Of a stretch of 64,000 bases of DNA, positions 1 through 8,188 are shown piece after piece. The stretch is from NCBI GenBank assembly GCA_005883585.1, contig VBFD01000128.1, positions 62,001 through 126,000 of the forward strand, given 5' to 3'. The position numbers were made by a program, and so were the translations under genes. The notes below the pieces were generated by a model, which worked only from the letters and a program-made list of their open reading frames with translations, did not search any database and had not been told where the DNA came from. Source of the stretch: UBA10449 sp005883585 (GTDB taxonomy: Bacteria; Chloroflexota; Dormibacteria; Dormibacterales; Dormibacteraceae). Each line of letters opens with the position of its first letter. Within the stretch, counting starts at the first letter, position 1.

Positions 1-1120
1 GCGCCGGGGTGACGAAATTGATTCGGCGCACGTCGGCCGGATCGAGAGACAAGCGTGCGGCGATCACGTCCATCAGCCGCTCATGGGCAAGCGCCGCGGT
101 CACCATACCCACGCCGCGATATGCACCCTCGGGGCATGTATTTGTCGCGACCGCGTACGACTCGTACTCGTAGTCGCGGATGTCGTACGGACCCGGGATG
201 AGACCCACACAGGTAATGGGGTCGAGAAGAGGACCAAACGGTCGGATCCCATAAGCCCCGATGTTGGAGTGCACCGTCGCGCGCAGTCCCAGCACTCTGC
301 CGTCATTGCGCACGGCGGCGCTGAACCGGATGTGCTGGTCGCGGGCGTGGTTGGCCGCCTGAAAGTGTTCAGACCTGGTCTCGATCCATTTCACAGGGCT
401 GGCGGTCATCCGCGCGATCCAGGCCACCAGGATCTCCTCCGGGTAGACCTGCGCCTTGATGCCAAAGCCTCCGCCGACGTCGGCGGCTACGACCCGGACC
501 TGCCCCGTTTCGAGGGTCAGGGCCTCCCCGATCGCATCAGCGACGAGATGCGGGACCTGGGTCGAGCTCCAAACGATGACGCCGCCCGCCCCGTCCGGCG
601 TCGCCACCACGCCGCGCCCCTCGATCGGAGCCGCGGAGACGCGAGGATGCGTGACCTCGCCCTCGATCACGATGTCCGCGCTGGCAAAGGCCTTGTCGAC
701 GTCACCGAAGCTTCGACGGCCGGCGAAGTAGAGATTCCCCGGCACCGCGTCGTGCACCAGAGGCGCTCCGGCGGCCATCGCGCCCTCGAATGTTGTGACT
801 GCCGGAAGTGGATCGATGTCCAGGCGAATCAGGTCGAGCGCATCGCCGGCTGCGTATCGACTGTCCGCGACCACGGCCGCCACCATCTCGCCCACGAAGC
901 GCACGCGATCCGAAGCGAGGATCGGACGGTCGGGAGAGACAGCGCCCGGTGTGGTCATGTGCACTCTCAGCGGCCGGCAGGTTCGTTCGAGGTCGGCGGC
1001 GGTGAAGACCGCGAGCACGCCAGGTGCTGCTCGGGCGGCTGAGGGGTCCAGGACAGCGACGTGCCCGCTGGCGATCGCGCTCCTCAGCAAGGCGACTTGT
1101 ACCAGACCTTCTGCCGCCAT
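1..1120 (-). CDS. Xanthine dehydrogenase/CO dehydrogenase-family molybdenum subunit, 3' end outside window
   Basis: Translating the minus strand from the ATG at 1120 gives an open frame that runs off the left edge (about 373 residues seen). It reads as the N-terminal half of a molybdopterin hydroxylase large subunit. There is an early LLRSAIASGHV segment, then VGGGFGIKAQVYPEE and AYRGVGM, the family's molybdopterin-contact loops. The AYRG form is that of xanthine dehydrogenase-like enzymes, not the AYRCSFR loop of true CO dehydrogenases. The gene lies 25 bases downstream of the NCS1 permease, so it probably hydroxylates the imported base. The ATG has no clear ribosome-binding site, and homology seems to begin a few residues earlier (ESVDD), but a stop at 1193-1195 and the lack of other starts leave this one. 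The substrate is unknown. Confidence 0.85.
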   Translation of the reverse strand, partial: MAAEGLVQVALLRSAIASGHVAVLDPSAARAAPGVLAVFTAADLERTCRPLRVHMTTPGAVSPDRPILASDRVRFVGEMVAAVVADSRYAAGDALDLIRLDIDPLPAVTTFEGAMAAGAPLVHDAVPGNLYFAGRRSFGDVDKAFASADIVIEGEVTHPRVSAAPIEGRGVVATPDGAGGVIVWSSTQVPHLVADAIGEALTLETGQVRVVAADVGGGFGIKAQVYPEEILVAWIARMTASPVKWIETRSEHFQAANHARDQHIRFSAAVRNDGRVLGLRATVHSNIGAYGIRPFGPLLDPITCVGLIPGPYDIRDYEYESYAVATNTCPEGAYRGVGMVTAALAHERLMDVIAARLSLDPADVRRINFVTPA

Positions 1121-1145
1121 GTCGTCGACGGATTCGGCCTGGTTT

Positions 1146-2621
1146 CTATGCCGCGCGCGAGCCTGCAGACCGGGCCGCGGTCTGGCTTCGCGTCACCATT
1201 TGAAACACGTAATAGAGAACCCCGGTGAGCACGAAGCCGACGATGAAGGTGATGTCGCCGATCTGCGGGTTGTTGGTCGGCACCGGTCCGATGTAGACGG
1301 AGTACACGTTCGAGAAGAAGAACACAGACACGGCAAGGCCGATCGCCATCGCGGCGACCCCCTGCCAGCGCTGGTATTTGGAGTTGTAGAAGATCGACTC
1401 GTCGCCATAATCGCCGTGGCGGAGCCAGTAGTCGACGAGAACCACCGCCAGCCAGGGCGCGATCCAGTAGCTGATCAAGAGCAGGAAGTATTCGTACTTG
1501 CTGCCCGGACCGACGTCGGCCCGGCCGATGACGCCGATCAGGTATCCCAGAACACCGGCCGCGATCGCCAGCGCGGCGCGGCGCTGGCGGAGAGTCAGAC
1601 CCAGCTCGCGGACCCCCAGCGCGACCAAGGACATCGTGCCGCTGTAGATGTTGATCGCGTTGGCGGCGACGGCGCCGACGGCGATGCACAGCAGCGCGAG
1701 GTAGTACACGAAGTCCGGCATCGCCTTCTGCAGCTGCACCGTGGGAATGTCGGTCGGGCCCCACTTGGTCCCGGCGACGGTCGCGAGCGCCGCACCGGCC
1801 AGCTCGAGGACGACGCAGGAGACGAAGACGCCAAGGCCTGCCCACAAGCCGACCATCCTGCGGTCCGTGGTTGGCGGCAGGTATCGCGTGTAATCGGCCG
1901 CGTACGGGTTCCATCCGGCGGCGTAGCCGAACGTCGCCGTGAACAAGAGGGTGAAGGCGCCGAAGTGGCCAACCGGCCCCGGGTTCGCCGCGACACCGTA
2001 GTTGGCCTTGCTGAAGATGAATACGACGGCGACTGCGAAGACGATTCCGAGAAGGGGCAGCGCCCACCTCTCGAAAAAGTGGATGAAGTTGTGACCGAGG
2101 GTCGCGATCGCCACCTGGGCGACCACGATCACAAGGAACGTCAGCCAGAACGGGAGGTCTAGCTTGATCAGAAGCGCCAGCGCCTGCAGCGCAAACGCCC
2201 CGCTGACGCTGTTCACGATGAACCAGCCGATGGAGCCGGTGAACGCGTTGAGGCCGGCCGGCAAGATGTTGCCGAGAAAGCCGAAGGCGCCCCGGCTCTC
2301 GACCATCATCGGAACCCCGAACTTCGGGCCGAACGACGAGAGGGCGGCGTGCGTCAGCGACCCCAGGGCGGTGCCGACGATGATCGCGATCGCCGTCTCC
2401 CCGAAGCTCAGCCCGAAGACGGCAATCCCAAGGACGCCGACGAAGATGGTCGCGAACTCGAGGTTCGGCGAAAGCCAGGTCCAGAACAGGTCGATCGGTT
2501 TGCCGTGCCTTTCTCTCAAGGCGATGTATTCGACGCCGCCCGGTTCGACGGTGGCGACCGCTTCCCCGTACTCGCCTTCCCTGACGGGTACGTGTTTCTC
2601 GACTTCCTCGGCTGTTTGCAT
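1146..2621 (-). CDS. NCS1-family nucleobase/allantoin permease
   Basis: This is a polytopic membrane protein of about 491 residues with the NCS1 pattern: an N-terminal segment with GKPIDLFWTWLSPNLEF, then about 12 hydrophobic helices, including NPYAADYTRYLPP and SYWIAPWLAVVLVDYW, both typical of cytosine/purine/allantoin carriers. It would import a purine, pyrimidine or hydantoin by cation symport. An upstream ATG at 2663 is possible, but that start falls in an inverted repeat; the ATG at 2621 begins MQTAEEVEKH and is preceded by a G-rich stretch. It is divergent from codA and followed by a molybdenum hydroxylase gene, which fits uptake of a base for oxidation. The exact substrate cannot be read from the sequence. 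Confidence 0.9.
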   Translation of the reverse strand: MQTAEEVEKHVPVREGEYGEAVATVEPGGVEYIALRERHGKPIDLFWTWLSPNLEFATIFVGVLGIAVFGLSFGETAIAIIVGTALGSLTHAALSSFGPKFGVPMMVESRGAFGFLGNILPAGLNAFTGSIGWFIVNSVSGAFALQALALLIKLDLPFWLTFLVIVVAQVAIATLGHNFIHFFERWALPLLGIVFAVAVVFIFSKANYGVAANPGPVGHFGAFTLLFTATFGYAAGWNPYAADYTRYLPPTTDRRMVGLWAGLGVFVSCVVLELAGAALATVAGTKWGPTDIPTVQLQKAMPDFVYYLALLCIAVGAVAANAINIYSGTMSLVALGVRELGLTLRQRRAALAIAAGVLGYLIGVIGRADVGPGSKYEYFLLLISYWIAPWLAVVLVDYWLRHGDYGDESIFYNSKYQRWQGVAAMAIGLAVSVFFFSNVYSVYIGPVPTNNPQIGDITFIVGFVLTGVLYYVFQMVTRSQTAARSAGSRAA

Positions 2622-2662
2622 TGCCCTACCCCCAATGAAACCCAACCGGCTGTTAAACCCCA

Positions 2663-2679
2663 CGAAATCTACGATTTCG
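2663..2679. promoter_or_regulatory. 17-bp inverted repeat between permease and codA
   Basis: CGAAATC-TAC-GATTTCG is a perfect inverted repeat with 7-base arms. After one mismatch it extends as CCC/GGG. It lies in the 109-base divergent gap between the permease and the codA operon, where a GntR- or TetR-type operator is expected. No regulator gene is adjacent, so the binding protein is unknown. Confidence 0.5.
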
Positions 2680-2730
2680 CGGGGGCCCCTATATGTTCGG
2701 GAAGTTTAGGTCTCTGCTAGCCTCGCGTCG

Positions 2731-4005
2731 ATGCTCGACTTGCTCCTGAAGGGCGCCCGCATCGCCGGGGAGACCGACACAAGGGTGATCGGTGTGCGGG
2801 ACGGGCTCATTGCGGAGCCCGAGGACGAGGCCCGCCAGGTCATCGACCTCGGCGGAGCGCTGGTCACCCCCGCGCTGGTCGAGCCCCACATTCACCTCGA
2901 TGCAGTGCTCACGGTCGGCGAGCCGAGGCACAACCAGAGCGGTTCTCTCTTCGAGGGCATCGCCATCTGGGCCGAGCGCGTCAAAGACCTGACCGTCGAC
3001 GACGTCAAGCGACGCGTCCGCACCGTGCTGCGCTGGCAGCTCGCCAACGGCGTCCAGCATGTGCGCAGCCACGTGGACGTGTGCGACCCGGAGCTGCGGG
3101 CGGTGCGCGCCCTGCTCGAGCTTCGCGAGGAGATCGGCGACCAGATGACGCTGCAGCTGGTCGCGTTTCCGCAGCAGGGGATCATGTCCTTCGACGGCGG
3201 CGAAGACCTCATGCGGAAGGCCGTCGACATGGGCGTCGACGTCGTGGGCGCGATACCGCATTTCGAGCTCACGCGCGAATACGGCGAGCGCTCGGTGAAG
3301 TTCGCGATGTCCCTGGCCGCCGACAAAGGCCTTAGGGTCGACATCCACTGCGACGAGACGGACGACGACCACTCGCGCTTCGTCGAGGTGATGGCCGCCG
3401 AGACCATCCGTCTCGGGATGGGCGGGCGCGTCACGGCCAGCCACACCACCGCAATGCACTCCTACAACGCGGCCTACGCGTACCGGCTGATCAACAACTT
3501 GAAGCGGGCACGCATGCACATGGTCACGAACCCCCTCGACAACTCGGTGCTGCAGGGCCGGTTCGACGGTTACCCGATCCGGCGCGGCCATACCCGCGTC
3601 AAGGAGCTGCTGGCAGCAGGCGTCAACGTGTGCGTGGGCCATGACTCGGTCATGGATCCGTGGTACCCGCTCGGCTACGGCGATCCGCTCCAGGCGGCGT
3701 TCGTGCTCGCCCACTACGGCCAGATGTCCGGCCACAACGAGCTGCGCACGCTCATCGACATGATCACCTTCAACCCGGCGAGCGCCCTCGGCCTGGAGGG
3801 TTATGGGCTCCTGCCGGGGTGCCGGGCCGACCTGTGCGCCTTTGCGGCGCCCACGGCGATGGACGCGATCCGCCTCGTCGCCCCGCGCCGGCTCGTTCTG
3901 CGCGGCGGCAAGATCGTGGCCCGCACGGAACCCGCTCACACGACCGTGGTCTGGGACGGCCGCGAGGAGATCGTCGACTTCCTCAAGCCATCGAGGACGA
4001 CGTGA
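2731..4005 (+). CDS. codA: Cytosine deaminase
   Basis: This 424-residue amidohydrolase matches cytosine deaminase along its length. Metal and catalytic residues sit where expected, each eight positions before the E. coli numbering: H53 and H55 (EPHIHLD), H206 and E209 (HCDET), H238 (ASHTTAMH) and D305 (GHDSVMDPW). It converts cytosine to uracil and ammonia in the cytoplasm; some relatives act on isoguanine or creatinine-like rings. It starts a four-gene plus-strand operon in which every junction is a GTGA overlap. The operon also holds a DUF3830 protein and two ring-opening/ureido hydrolases, so the deaminase probably feeds a catabolic route and not simple salvage. Confidence 0.92.
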   Translation: MLDLLLKGARIAGETDTRVIGVRDGLIAEPEDEARQVIDLGGALVTPALVEPHIHLDAVLTVGEPRHNQSGSLFEGIAIWAERVKDLTVDDVKRRVRTVLRWQLANGVQHVRSHVDVCDPELRAVRALLELREEIGDQMTLQLVAFPQQGIMSFDGGEDLMRKAVDMGVDVVGAIPHFELTREYGERSVKFAMSLAADKGLRVDIHCDETDDDHSRFVEVMAAETIRLGMGGRVTASHTTAMHSYNAAYAYRLINNLKRARMHMVTNPLDNSVLQGRFDGYPIRRGHTRVKELLAAGVNVCVGHDSVMDPWYPLGYGDPLQAAFVLAHYGQMSGHNELRTLIDMITFNPASALGLEGYGLLPGCRADLCAFAAPTAMDAIRLVAPRRLVLRGGKIVARTEPAHTTVVWDGREEIVDFLKPSRTT

Positions 4006-4412
4006 TCGACATTGTCGCCGGCGGCCTTCGATTTGCGGCTCGCCTGGAGACGGACAGCGCGCCGAAGAGCTGCGCCGCCTTCCGCAAGCTGCTGCCCCTC
4101 AAAGCCAAGCTCATCCAGGCCCGCTGGAGCGGGGAGTCGTGCTGGGTTCCGCTCGGCGAGCTCGACCTCGACCTCGGCTACGAGAACCACACCAGCCACC
4201 CGGCGCCCGGCCACCTGCTGCTCTACCCGGGCGGCGTCAGCGAGACCGAGATCCTGTTCCCGTATGGCTCGACGATGTTCGCGAGCAAGGCCGGCCAGCT
4301 GGCTGGAAACCATTTCGCCACCATCTACGAGGGCACCGAGCGGCTGAAGGAGCTCGGAGAGCTCGTGCTGTGGAAAGGCGCGCAGGAGATCACCTTCACC
4401 GAATCGTCGTGA
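4002..4412 (+). CDS. DUF3830 family protein
   Basis: This 136-residue protein starts with GTG inside the codA stop (GTGA overlap) and ends inside the next gene's start in the same way. Short features such as SAPKSCAAFRKLLPL, HPAPGHLLLYPGG and FPYGSTMFASKAGQLAGNHFATI are those of the DUF3830 family, which has a cyclophilin-like fold and no settled function. Members often sit beside hydantoinase, allantoate amidohydrolase or creatininase-type genes, as here. Its tight coupling on both sides points to a structural or catalytic part in the same pathway, perhaps binding an intermediate. No catalytic residue can be assigned. Confidence 0.8.
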   Translation: MIDIVAGGLRFAARLETDSAPKSCAAFRKLLPLKAKLIQARWSGESCWVPLGELDLDLGYENHTSHPAPGHLLLYPGGVSETEILFPYGSTMFASKAGQLAGNHFATIYEGTERLKELGELVLWKGAQEITFTESS

Positions 4413-5626
4413 CGCTGCCCCGAATCGTCATCGAGCGATGCCACTACCTTGCCGAGTGCACCGAGGAGCCCGGCGTGATCACCCGGCCATTCGCCTCCGA
4501 CGCGATGGGCTGTGCCCACGTACTGGTAGGCGATTGGATGCGCGAGGCGGGCATGACCGTTCGCCGCGACAACATCGGAAACCTGCATGGCCGGTTCGAA
4601 GGCACGGGAGAGGCGACGTTGCTGCTCGGTTCGCATCTCGATTCCGTCCGGAACGCCGGAAAGTACGACGGACCGCTCGGAGTGATCGTGGCGATCGCGG
4701 CCGTCCAGCGCCTGCACGACTCAGGCAAGCGCCTGCCATTCGCCGTCGAGGTCCTCGCCTTCGCCGATGAGGAGGGGTTGAGATTCGGGTCGACCTATCT
4801 CGGCAGCCGCGCCGTGGCGGGAACCTTCGATTCCCCGGACCTCGACCGCGTCGACACTGGCGGAACCACGATGCGCGAGGCAATGCGCGGTTTCGGAGGC
4901 GACCCGGCCCGCATCGACGATGACCGATGGCAAGGAGGACCCCTGCTGGGGTACCTCGAGGTCCACATCGAGCAGGGCCCGGTGCTGGAGGCGCGCGAGC
5001 TTCCCGTCGGGGTCGTATCAGCGATCTCAGGACAGAATCGCTATACGCTCGACTTCGAAGGCGAGGCAGGCCATGCGGGGACGGTGCCGATGGGCAGCCG
5101 CCGAGACGCCCTCGTCGCTGCCGCCGTGTTCATTCAAGCGGTGGAAAGCTACGCCCAAAGCCACGATGGACTCGTGGCGACGGTTGGCCGGCTCTCCGTG
5201 CGGCCGGGCGCCGTGAACGTGGTGCCGGGCGGGGTGACGCTCAGCCTGGACGTTCGGCACGCGGAGGACGCCGAGCGCCTCCTTGCTTCGCGGCACCTCA
5301 CTGATATCGCGTCGCAGATCGCCAAGCACCGAAACATCGCGGTCGCGATCCGCCAGGACAGCGACAGCCCGACCGTCCCGTGCGCGCCGGGCCTGGTCTC
5401 CACTCTGTCGCAGGCCGTGGGCGACCTCGGTCACCCGGTCCTTCAGCTGGCCAGCGGCGCCGGCCACGACGCGGTCGCCATGTCGGCGCTGACCGATGTC
5501 GGGATGCTGTTCGTGCGCTGCAAGGGCGGCGTCAGCCACAACCCTGCCGAATCTGTGACCACCGACGACGTCGCCGTCGCGATCGACGTGCTCGCGCGCT
5601 GCCTGGAGCTGCTCGCCGAAACGTGA
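4409..5626 (+). CDS. M20-family allantoate amidohydrolase / N-carbamoyl-amino-acid hydrolase
   Basis: This is a 405-residue M20 metallopeptidase-fold amidohydrolase (AllC/HyuC/beta-ureidopropionase group). Zinc-site motifs are clear: GSHLDSV, KYDGPLGV, FADEEGLRF, EVHIEQGPVLE and the C-terminal ASGAGHDA. These enzymes release ammonia and CO2 from N-carbamoyl compounds. Allantoate fits best because an allantoinase-like gene follows directly, but N-carbamoyl-beta-alanine from uracil is an alternative given codA upstream. The GTG start overlaps the DUF3830 stop and the end overlaps the next GTG. It is cytoplasmic, with no signal peptide. Confidence 0.88.
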   Translation: MTLPRIVIERCHYLAECTEEPGVITRPFASDAMGCAHVLVGDWMREAGMTVRRDNIGNLHGRFEGTGEATLLLGSHLDSVRNAGKYDGPLGVIVAIAAVQRLHDSGKRLPFAVEVLAFADEEGLRFGSTYLGSRAVAGTFDSPDLDRVDTGGTTMREAMRGFGGDPARIDDDRWQGGPLLGYLEVHIEQGPVLEARELPVGVVSAISGQNRYTLDFEGEAGHAGTVPMGSRRDALVAAAVFIQAVESYAQSHDGLVATVGRLSVRPGAVNVVPGGVTLSLDVRHAEDAERLLASRHLTDIASQIAKHRNIAVAIRQDSDSPTVPCAPGLVSTLSQAVGDLGHPVLQLASGAGHDAVAMSALTDVGMLFVRCKGGVSHNPAESVTTDDVAVAIDVLARCLELLAET

Positions 5627-6885
5627 TCATCCGCGGCGGCATGGTCGTGACTACGCGCGGAGCCGAGAAAACCGACATAGCCATCGCGGGCGACCAGATA
5701 ACGGCGGTCGGACTGAACCTTGCCGATGACGGCGTCGAGATCGACGCATCAGGCCTCCATGTGTTCCCCGGCGGCATCGATTCGCACGTCCACTTCAACG
5801 AGCCCGGCCGCACCGAGTGGGAGGACATCGCGCACGGGTCGGCAGCGCTCGCCGCCGGCGGCTACACGAGCTTCATCGACATGCCGCTCAACGGCCTCCC
5901 GGTGACAACGGACGTCGGCGCGTTCGACTTGAAGCTGGAGGCGATGAAGCGTTCGTCGAAGGTCGACTTCGGACTGTGGGGCGGGCTCGTGCCAGGCAAT
6001 CTCGACCAGCTCGAGGCACTGGTCAGGCGCGGCGTCATGGGCTTCAAAGCGTTCATGTGCCCAAGCGGGATCGAAGAGTTTCCGGCTTGCGACAAACAAA
6101 CGTTACGCGAAGGCATGATGCGAATCGCCGAGCTCGGGTCGATTCTGCTCGTGCACGCGGAGGATCCAACAGAGCTGCGCGAGCCGAGAGGCCACACCGC
6201 CCGCGATTTCCTGGCCTCTCGACCGGCGCGGGCCGAGCTCGCGGCGATCACAGTGGCCATCGAGACTGCCGGAGCGACCGGTTGTCCCCTCCACGTCGTG
6301 CACGTCAGCACCGCCCTTGGTGCGGACTTGATAGAAGCGACTGCACGCCTTGGCGCCGATGTAAGTGGCGAGACCTGCATGCATTACCTGCTCTACGACG
6401 ATGCCGACATGGAGCGAATGGGCGGAATTGCGAAATGCGCGCCGCCGTTCCGGAAGCCCGCCGATCGCGAGCGCCTCTGGCGCATGCCGATGGTCGTCTC
6501 GGATCACTCACCGAGCACGCTCGACCTGAAGCAGGGCGACGATTTCAGGAAGATCTGGGGTGGCATCTCGGGCTGCCAGTCGACGCGCCAGCTGCTGCTC
6601 GCCAAAGAACGGCTCGACCTGCCGACTTTCGCCGCGGTGACGTCCACCAACATCGCCAAACGGTTTGGCTTGACGAACAAGGGCGATATCGCGCCGGGGT
6701 TTGACGCCGACCTCTGGATCGTCGATCTCGACTGGGAGGACGTGGTCCGCCGCGACGACCTGCTCTACCGCAACCCGTTCAGTGTCCACGAGGGGCAGAA
6801 GATCCGCGGCAGGACGGTCAAGACCCTGGTGCGCGGCCTGGAGCCGCGGCGGGGAGAGTTCATCCGGCCAGCCGCGCGCTCGTAG
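5623..6885 (+). CDS. allB: Allantoinase / dihydropyrimidinase-type cyclic amidohydrolase
   Basis: This 420-residue amidohydrolase opens with the allantoinase signature GGIDSHVHFNEPGRTEWE. It has the metal-bridging lysine segment GFKAFMCPSG, LLVHAEDP and HVVHVST, and ends with the active-site loop VVSDHSPST. It would open the hydantoin ring of allantoin to allantoate, the substrate of the gene before it. GTG at 5623 overlaps the previous stop. Between RERLW and MVVSDHSP the chain is about 8 residues shorter than usual for allantoinases, an in-frame shortening right before the metal-binding Asp. Its 3' end overlaps the convergent 8-oxoguanine deaminase gene by 26 bases. A dihydropyrimidinase role cannot be ruled out. 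Confidence 0.82.
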   Translation: MIIRGGMVVTTRGAEKTDIAIAGDQITAVGLNLADDGVEIDASGLHVFPGGIDSHVHFNEPGRTEWEDIAHGSAALAAGGYTSFIDMPLNGLPVTTDVGAFDLKLEAMKRSSKVDFGLWGGLVPGNLDQLEALVRRGVMGFKAFMCPSGIEEFPACDKQTLREGMMRIAELGSILLVHAEDPTELREPRGHTARDFLASRPARAELAAITVAIETAGATGCPLHVVHVSTALGADLIEATARLGADVSGETCMHYLLYDDADMERMGGIAKCAPPFRKPADRERLWRMPMVVSDHSPSTLDLKQGDDFRKIWGGISGCQSTRQLLLAKERLDLPTFAAVTSTNIAKRFGLTNKGDIAPGFDADLWIVDLDWEDVVRRDDLLYRNPFSVHEGQKIRGRTVKTLVRGLEPRRGEFIRPAARS

Positions 6886-8188
6886 CCGCAATCTCTCGCG
6901 CGATCTCGTCCTCATCCGCCGTGAGGAGCCGCCCGTCGCGCACAACCACCCGCCCGTTCACGACCACCGTCTGAGCTCGGGACGGCGGAGCCAGCGCGAG
7001 CCCGGCGACAGGATCCTTGATCCCCGCGTGCGCCAGGTCATCGACTCGAAAGCACGCGATGTCGGCGCACATGCCTGGTTCAAGCGTTCCGCAGTCGCCC
7101 CGGCCGAGGCAGCCAGCTCCCCCTTGCGTCGCGAGTCGCCAGGCTGAGCGTGCGTCCAGCGCTTGCGGTGAAGCATTCCGCACGCGAGCAAGCAGGAGCG
7201 CCTGGTGCGCCTCCATCGCGATGTTGGCGTCCTCGTTGCTGGCCGAGCCGTCGACCCCGAGACCCACGCGAGCGCCGGCGCGGACGAGGTCTTCCACCCT
7301 GCAAGCCCCGGCGCCCAGCCGCATGTTGCTGGACGGGCAGTGCGCGATGCAGGTCTTGACCTCGGCGATGCGATCGACCTCGGCATCGTTGAGATGAATC
7401 CCGTGCGCGTACCAAACGTCGTCGCCGGTCCAGCCGAGATCCTCCATGAGCTCGACCGGTCGCCGGCCGAACCTCTCGATGCAGAAACGTTCCTCATCGA
7501 GCGTCTCGGCAAGGTGCGTGTGCAGCCGCACGTCGTGCTTCCGCGCCAGCGCCGCCGAATCTCGCATCAGTTCCCGCGTGACGGAGAACGGCGAGCAAGG
7601 CGCGACCACGACCCGGCACATTGACCCCGGCTTGGGATCGTGATAGCGGCCGATCATCTCCTCGGTGTGCGCGAGGATCGCATCCTCGTCCTCGACCACG
7701 CTGTCCGGAGGCAGACCGCCCTTCGATTCGCCCAGCGACATGGAACCGCGGCACGGGTGGAAGCGCAGTCCGAGCTCGCTCGCAGTCTCGACCAGCGCTT
7801 CGAAGATGCCAGGGCGCCCGTGCGGAAAGACGTAGTGATGGTCGGTCGACAGCGTGCATCCGCACAGGAGCAGCCGCGCCATGGCTGCACGCGCGGCCGT
7901 GCGCACGGTTTCGGCGTCGATGCGGGCCCACACCGGGTACAGCGCGCGAAGCCACTGGAAGAGCGTTCCGTCGGCCACGTAGCCGCGGGTCGCCCACTGG
8001 TACATGTGGTCGTGCGCATTCACCAGGCCTGGCATCGCGACGCAATTGGGCTCGTCAACGACCTCGTCGGCCGGCGGAGGCGGGCCAGAGCCGACCTCCG
8101 CGATCAAGCCGTCGCGCGACAGCAGCCATCCGTTTTCGATCTCCTGGCTGCCGGTGAAGACCAACCCCGCGCGGAGCAGAAGCGTCAA
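6860..8188 (-). CDS. 8-oxoguanine deaminase (amidohydrolase family)
   Basis: This 442-residue amidohydrolase is of the 8-oxoguanine deaminase type. It has the metal motif VNAHDHMYQWATRG, the subgroup-specific RGSMSLGES followed by GGLPPDSVVE, HTHLAET, YAHGIHLND and GLGVDGSASNED. The enzyme turns 8-oxoguanine into urate, or closely related aminated purines into oxidised ones, so its product enters the uricase route encoded upstream. The TTG start overlaps the stop of the molybdenum subunit gene (TTGA), making it the last gene of the long minus-strand purine operon. Guanine deaminase and S-adenosylhomocysteine deaminase are less likely because of the RGSMSLGES loop. Confidence 0.87.
   Translation of the reverse strand: MTLLLRAGLVFTGSQEIENGWLLSRDGLIAEVGSGPPPPADEVVDEPNCVAMPGLVNAHDHMYQWATRGYVADGTLFQWLRALYPVWARIDAETVRTAARAAMARLLLCGCTLSTDHHYVFPHGRPGIFEALVETASELGLRFHPCRGSMSLGESKGGLPPDSVVEDEDAILAHTEEMIGRYHDPKPGSMCRVVVAPCSPFSVTRELMRDSAALARKHDVRLHTHLAETLDEERFCIERFGRRPVELMEDLGWTGDDVWYAHGIHLNDAEVDRIAEVKTCIAHCPSSNMRLGAGACRVEDLVRAGARVGLGVDGSASNEDANIAMEAHQALLLARVRNASPQALDARSAWRLATQGGAGCLGRGDCGTLEPGMCADIACFRVDDLAHAGIKDPVAGLALAPPSRAQTVVVNGRVVVRDGRLLTADEDEIAREIAATSARLAG

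Noticed and set aside
795..2162. Long plus-strand open frame opposite the permease and molybdenum subunit
   Set aside because: Its protein is Arg/Asp-rich with no motif, and it is antisense to two clearly homologous genes. High GC produces such frames.
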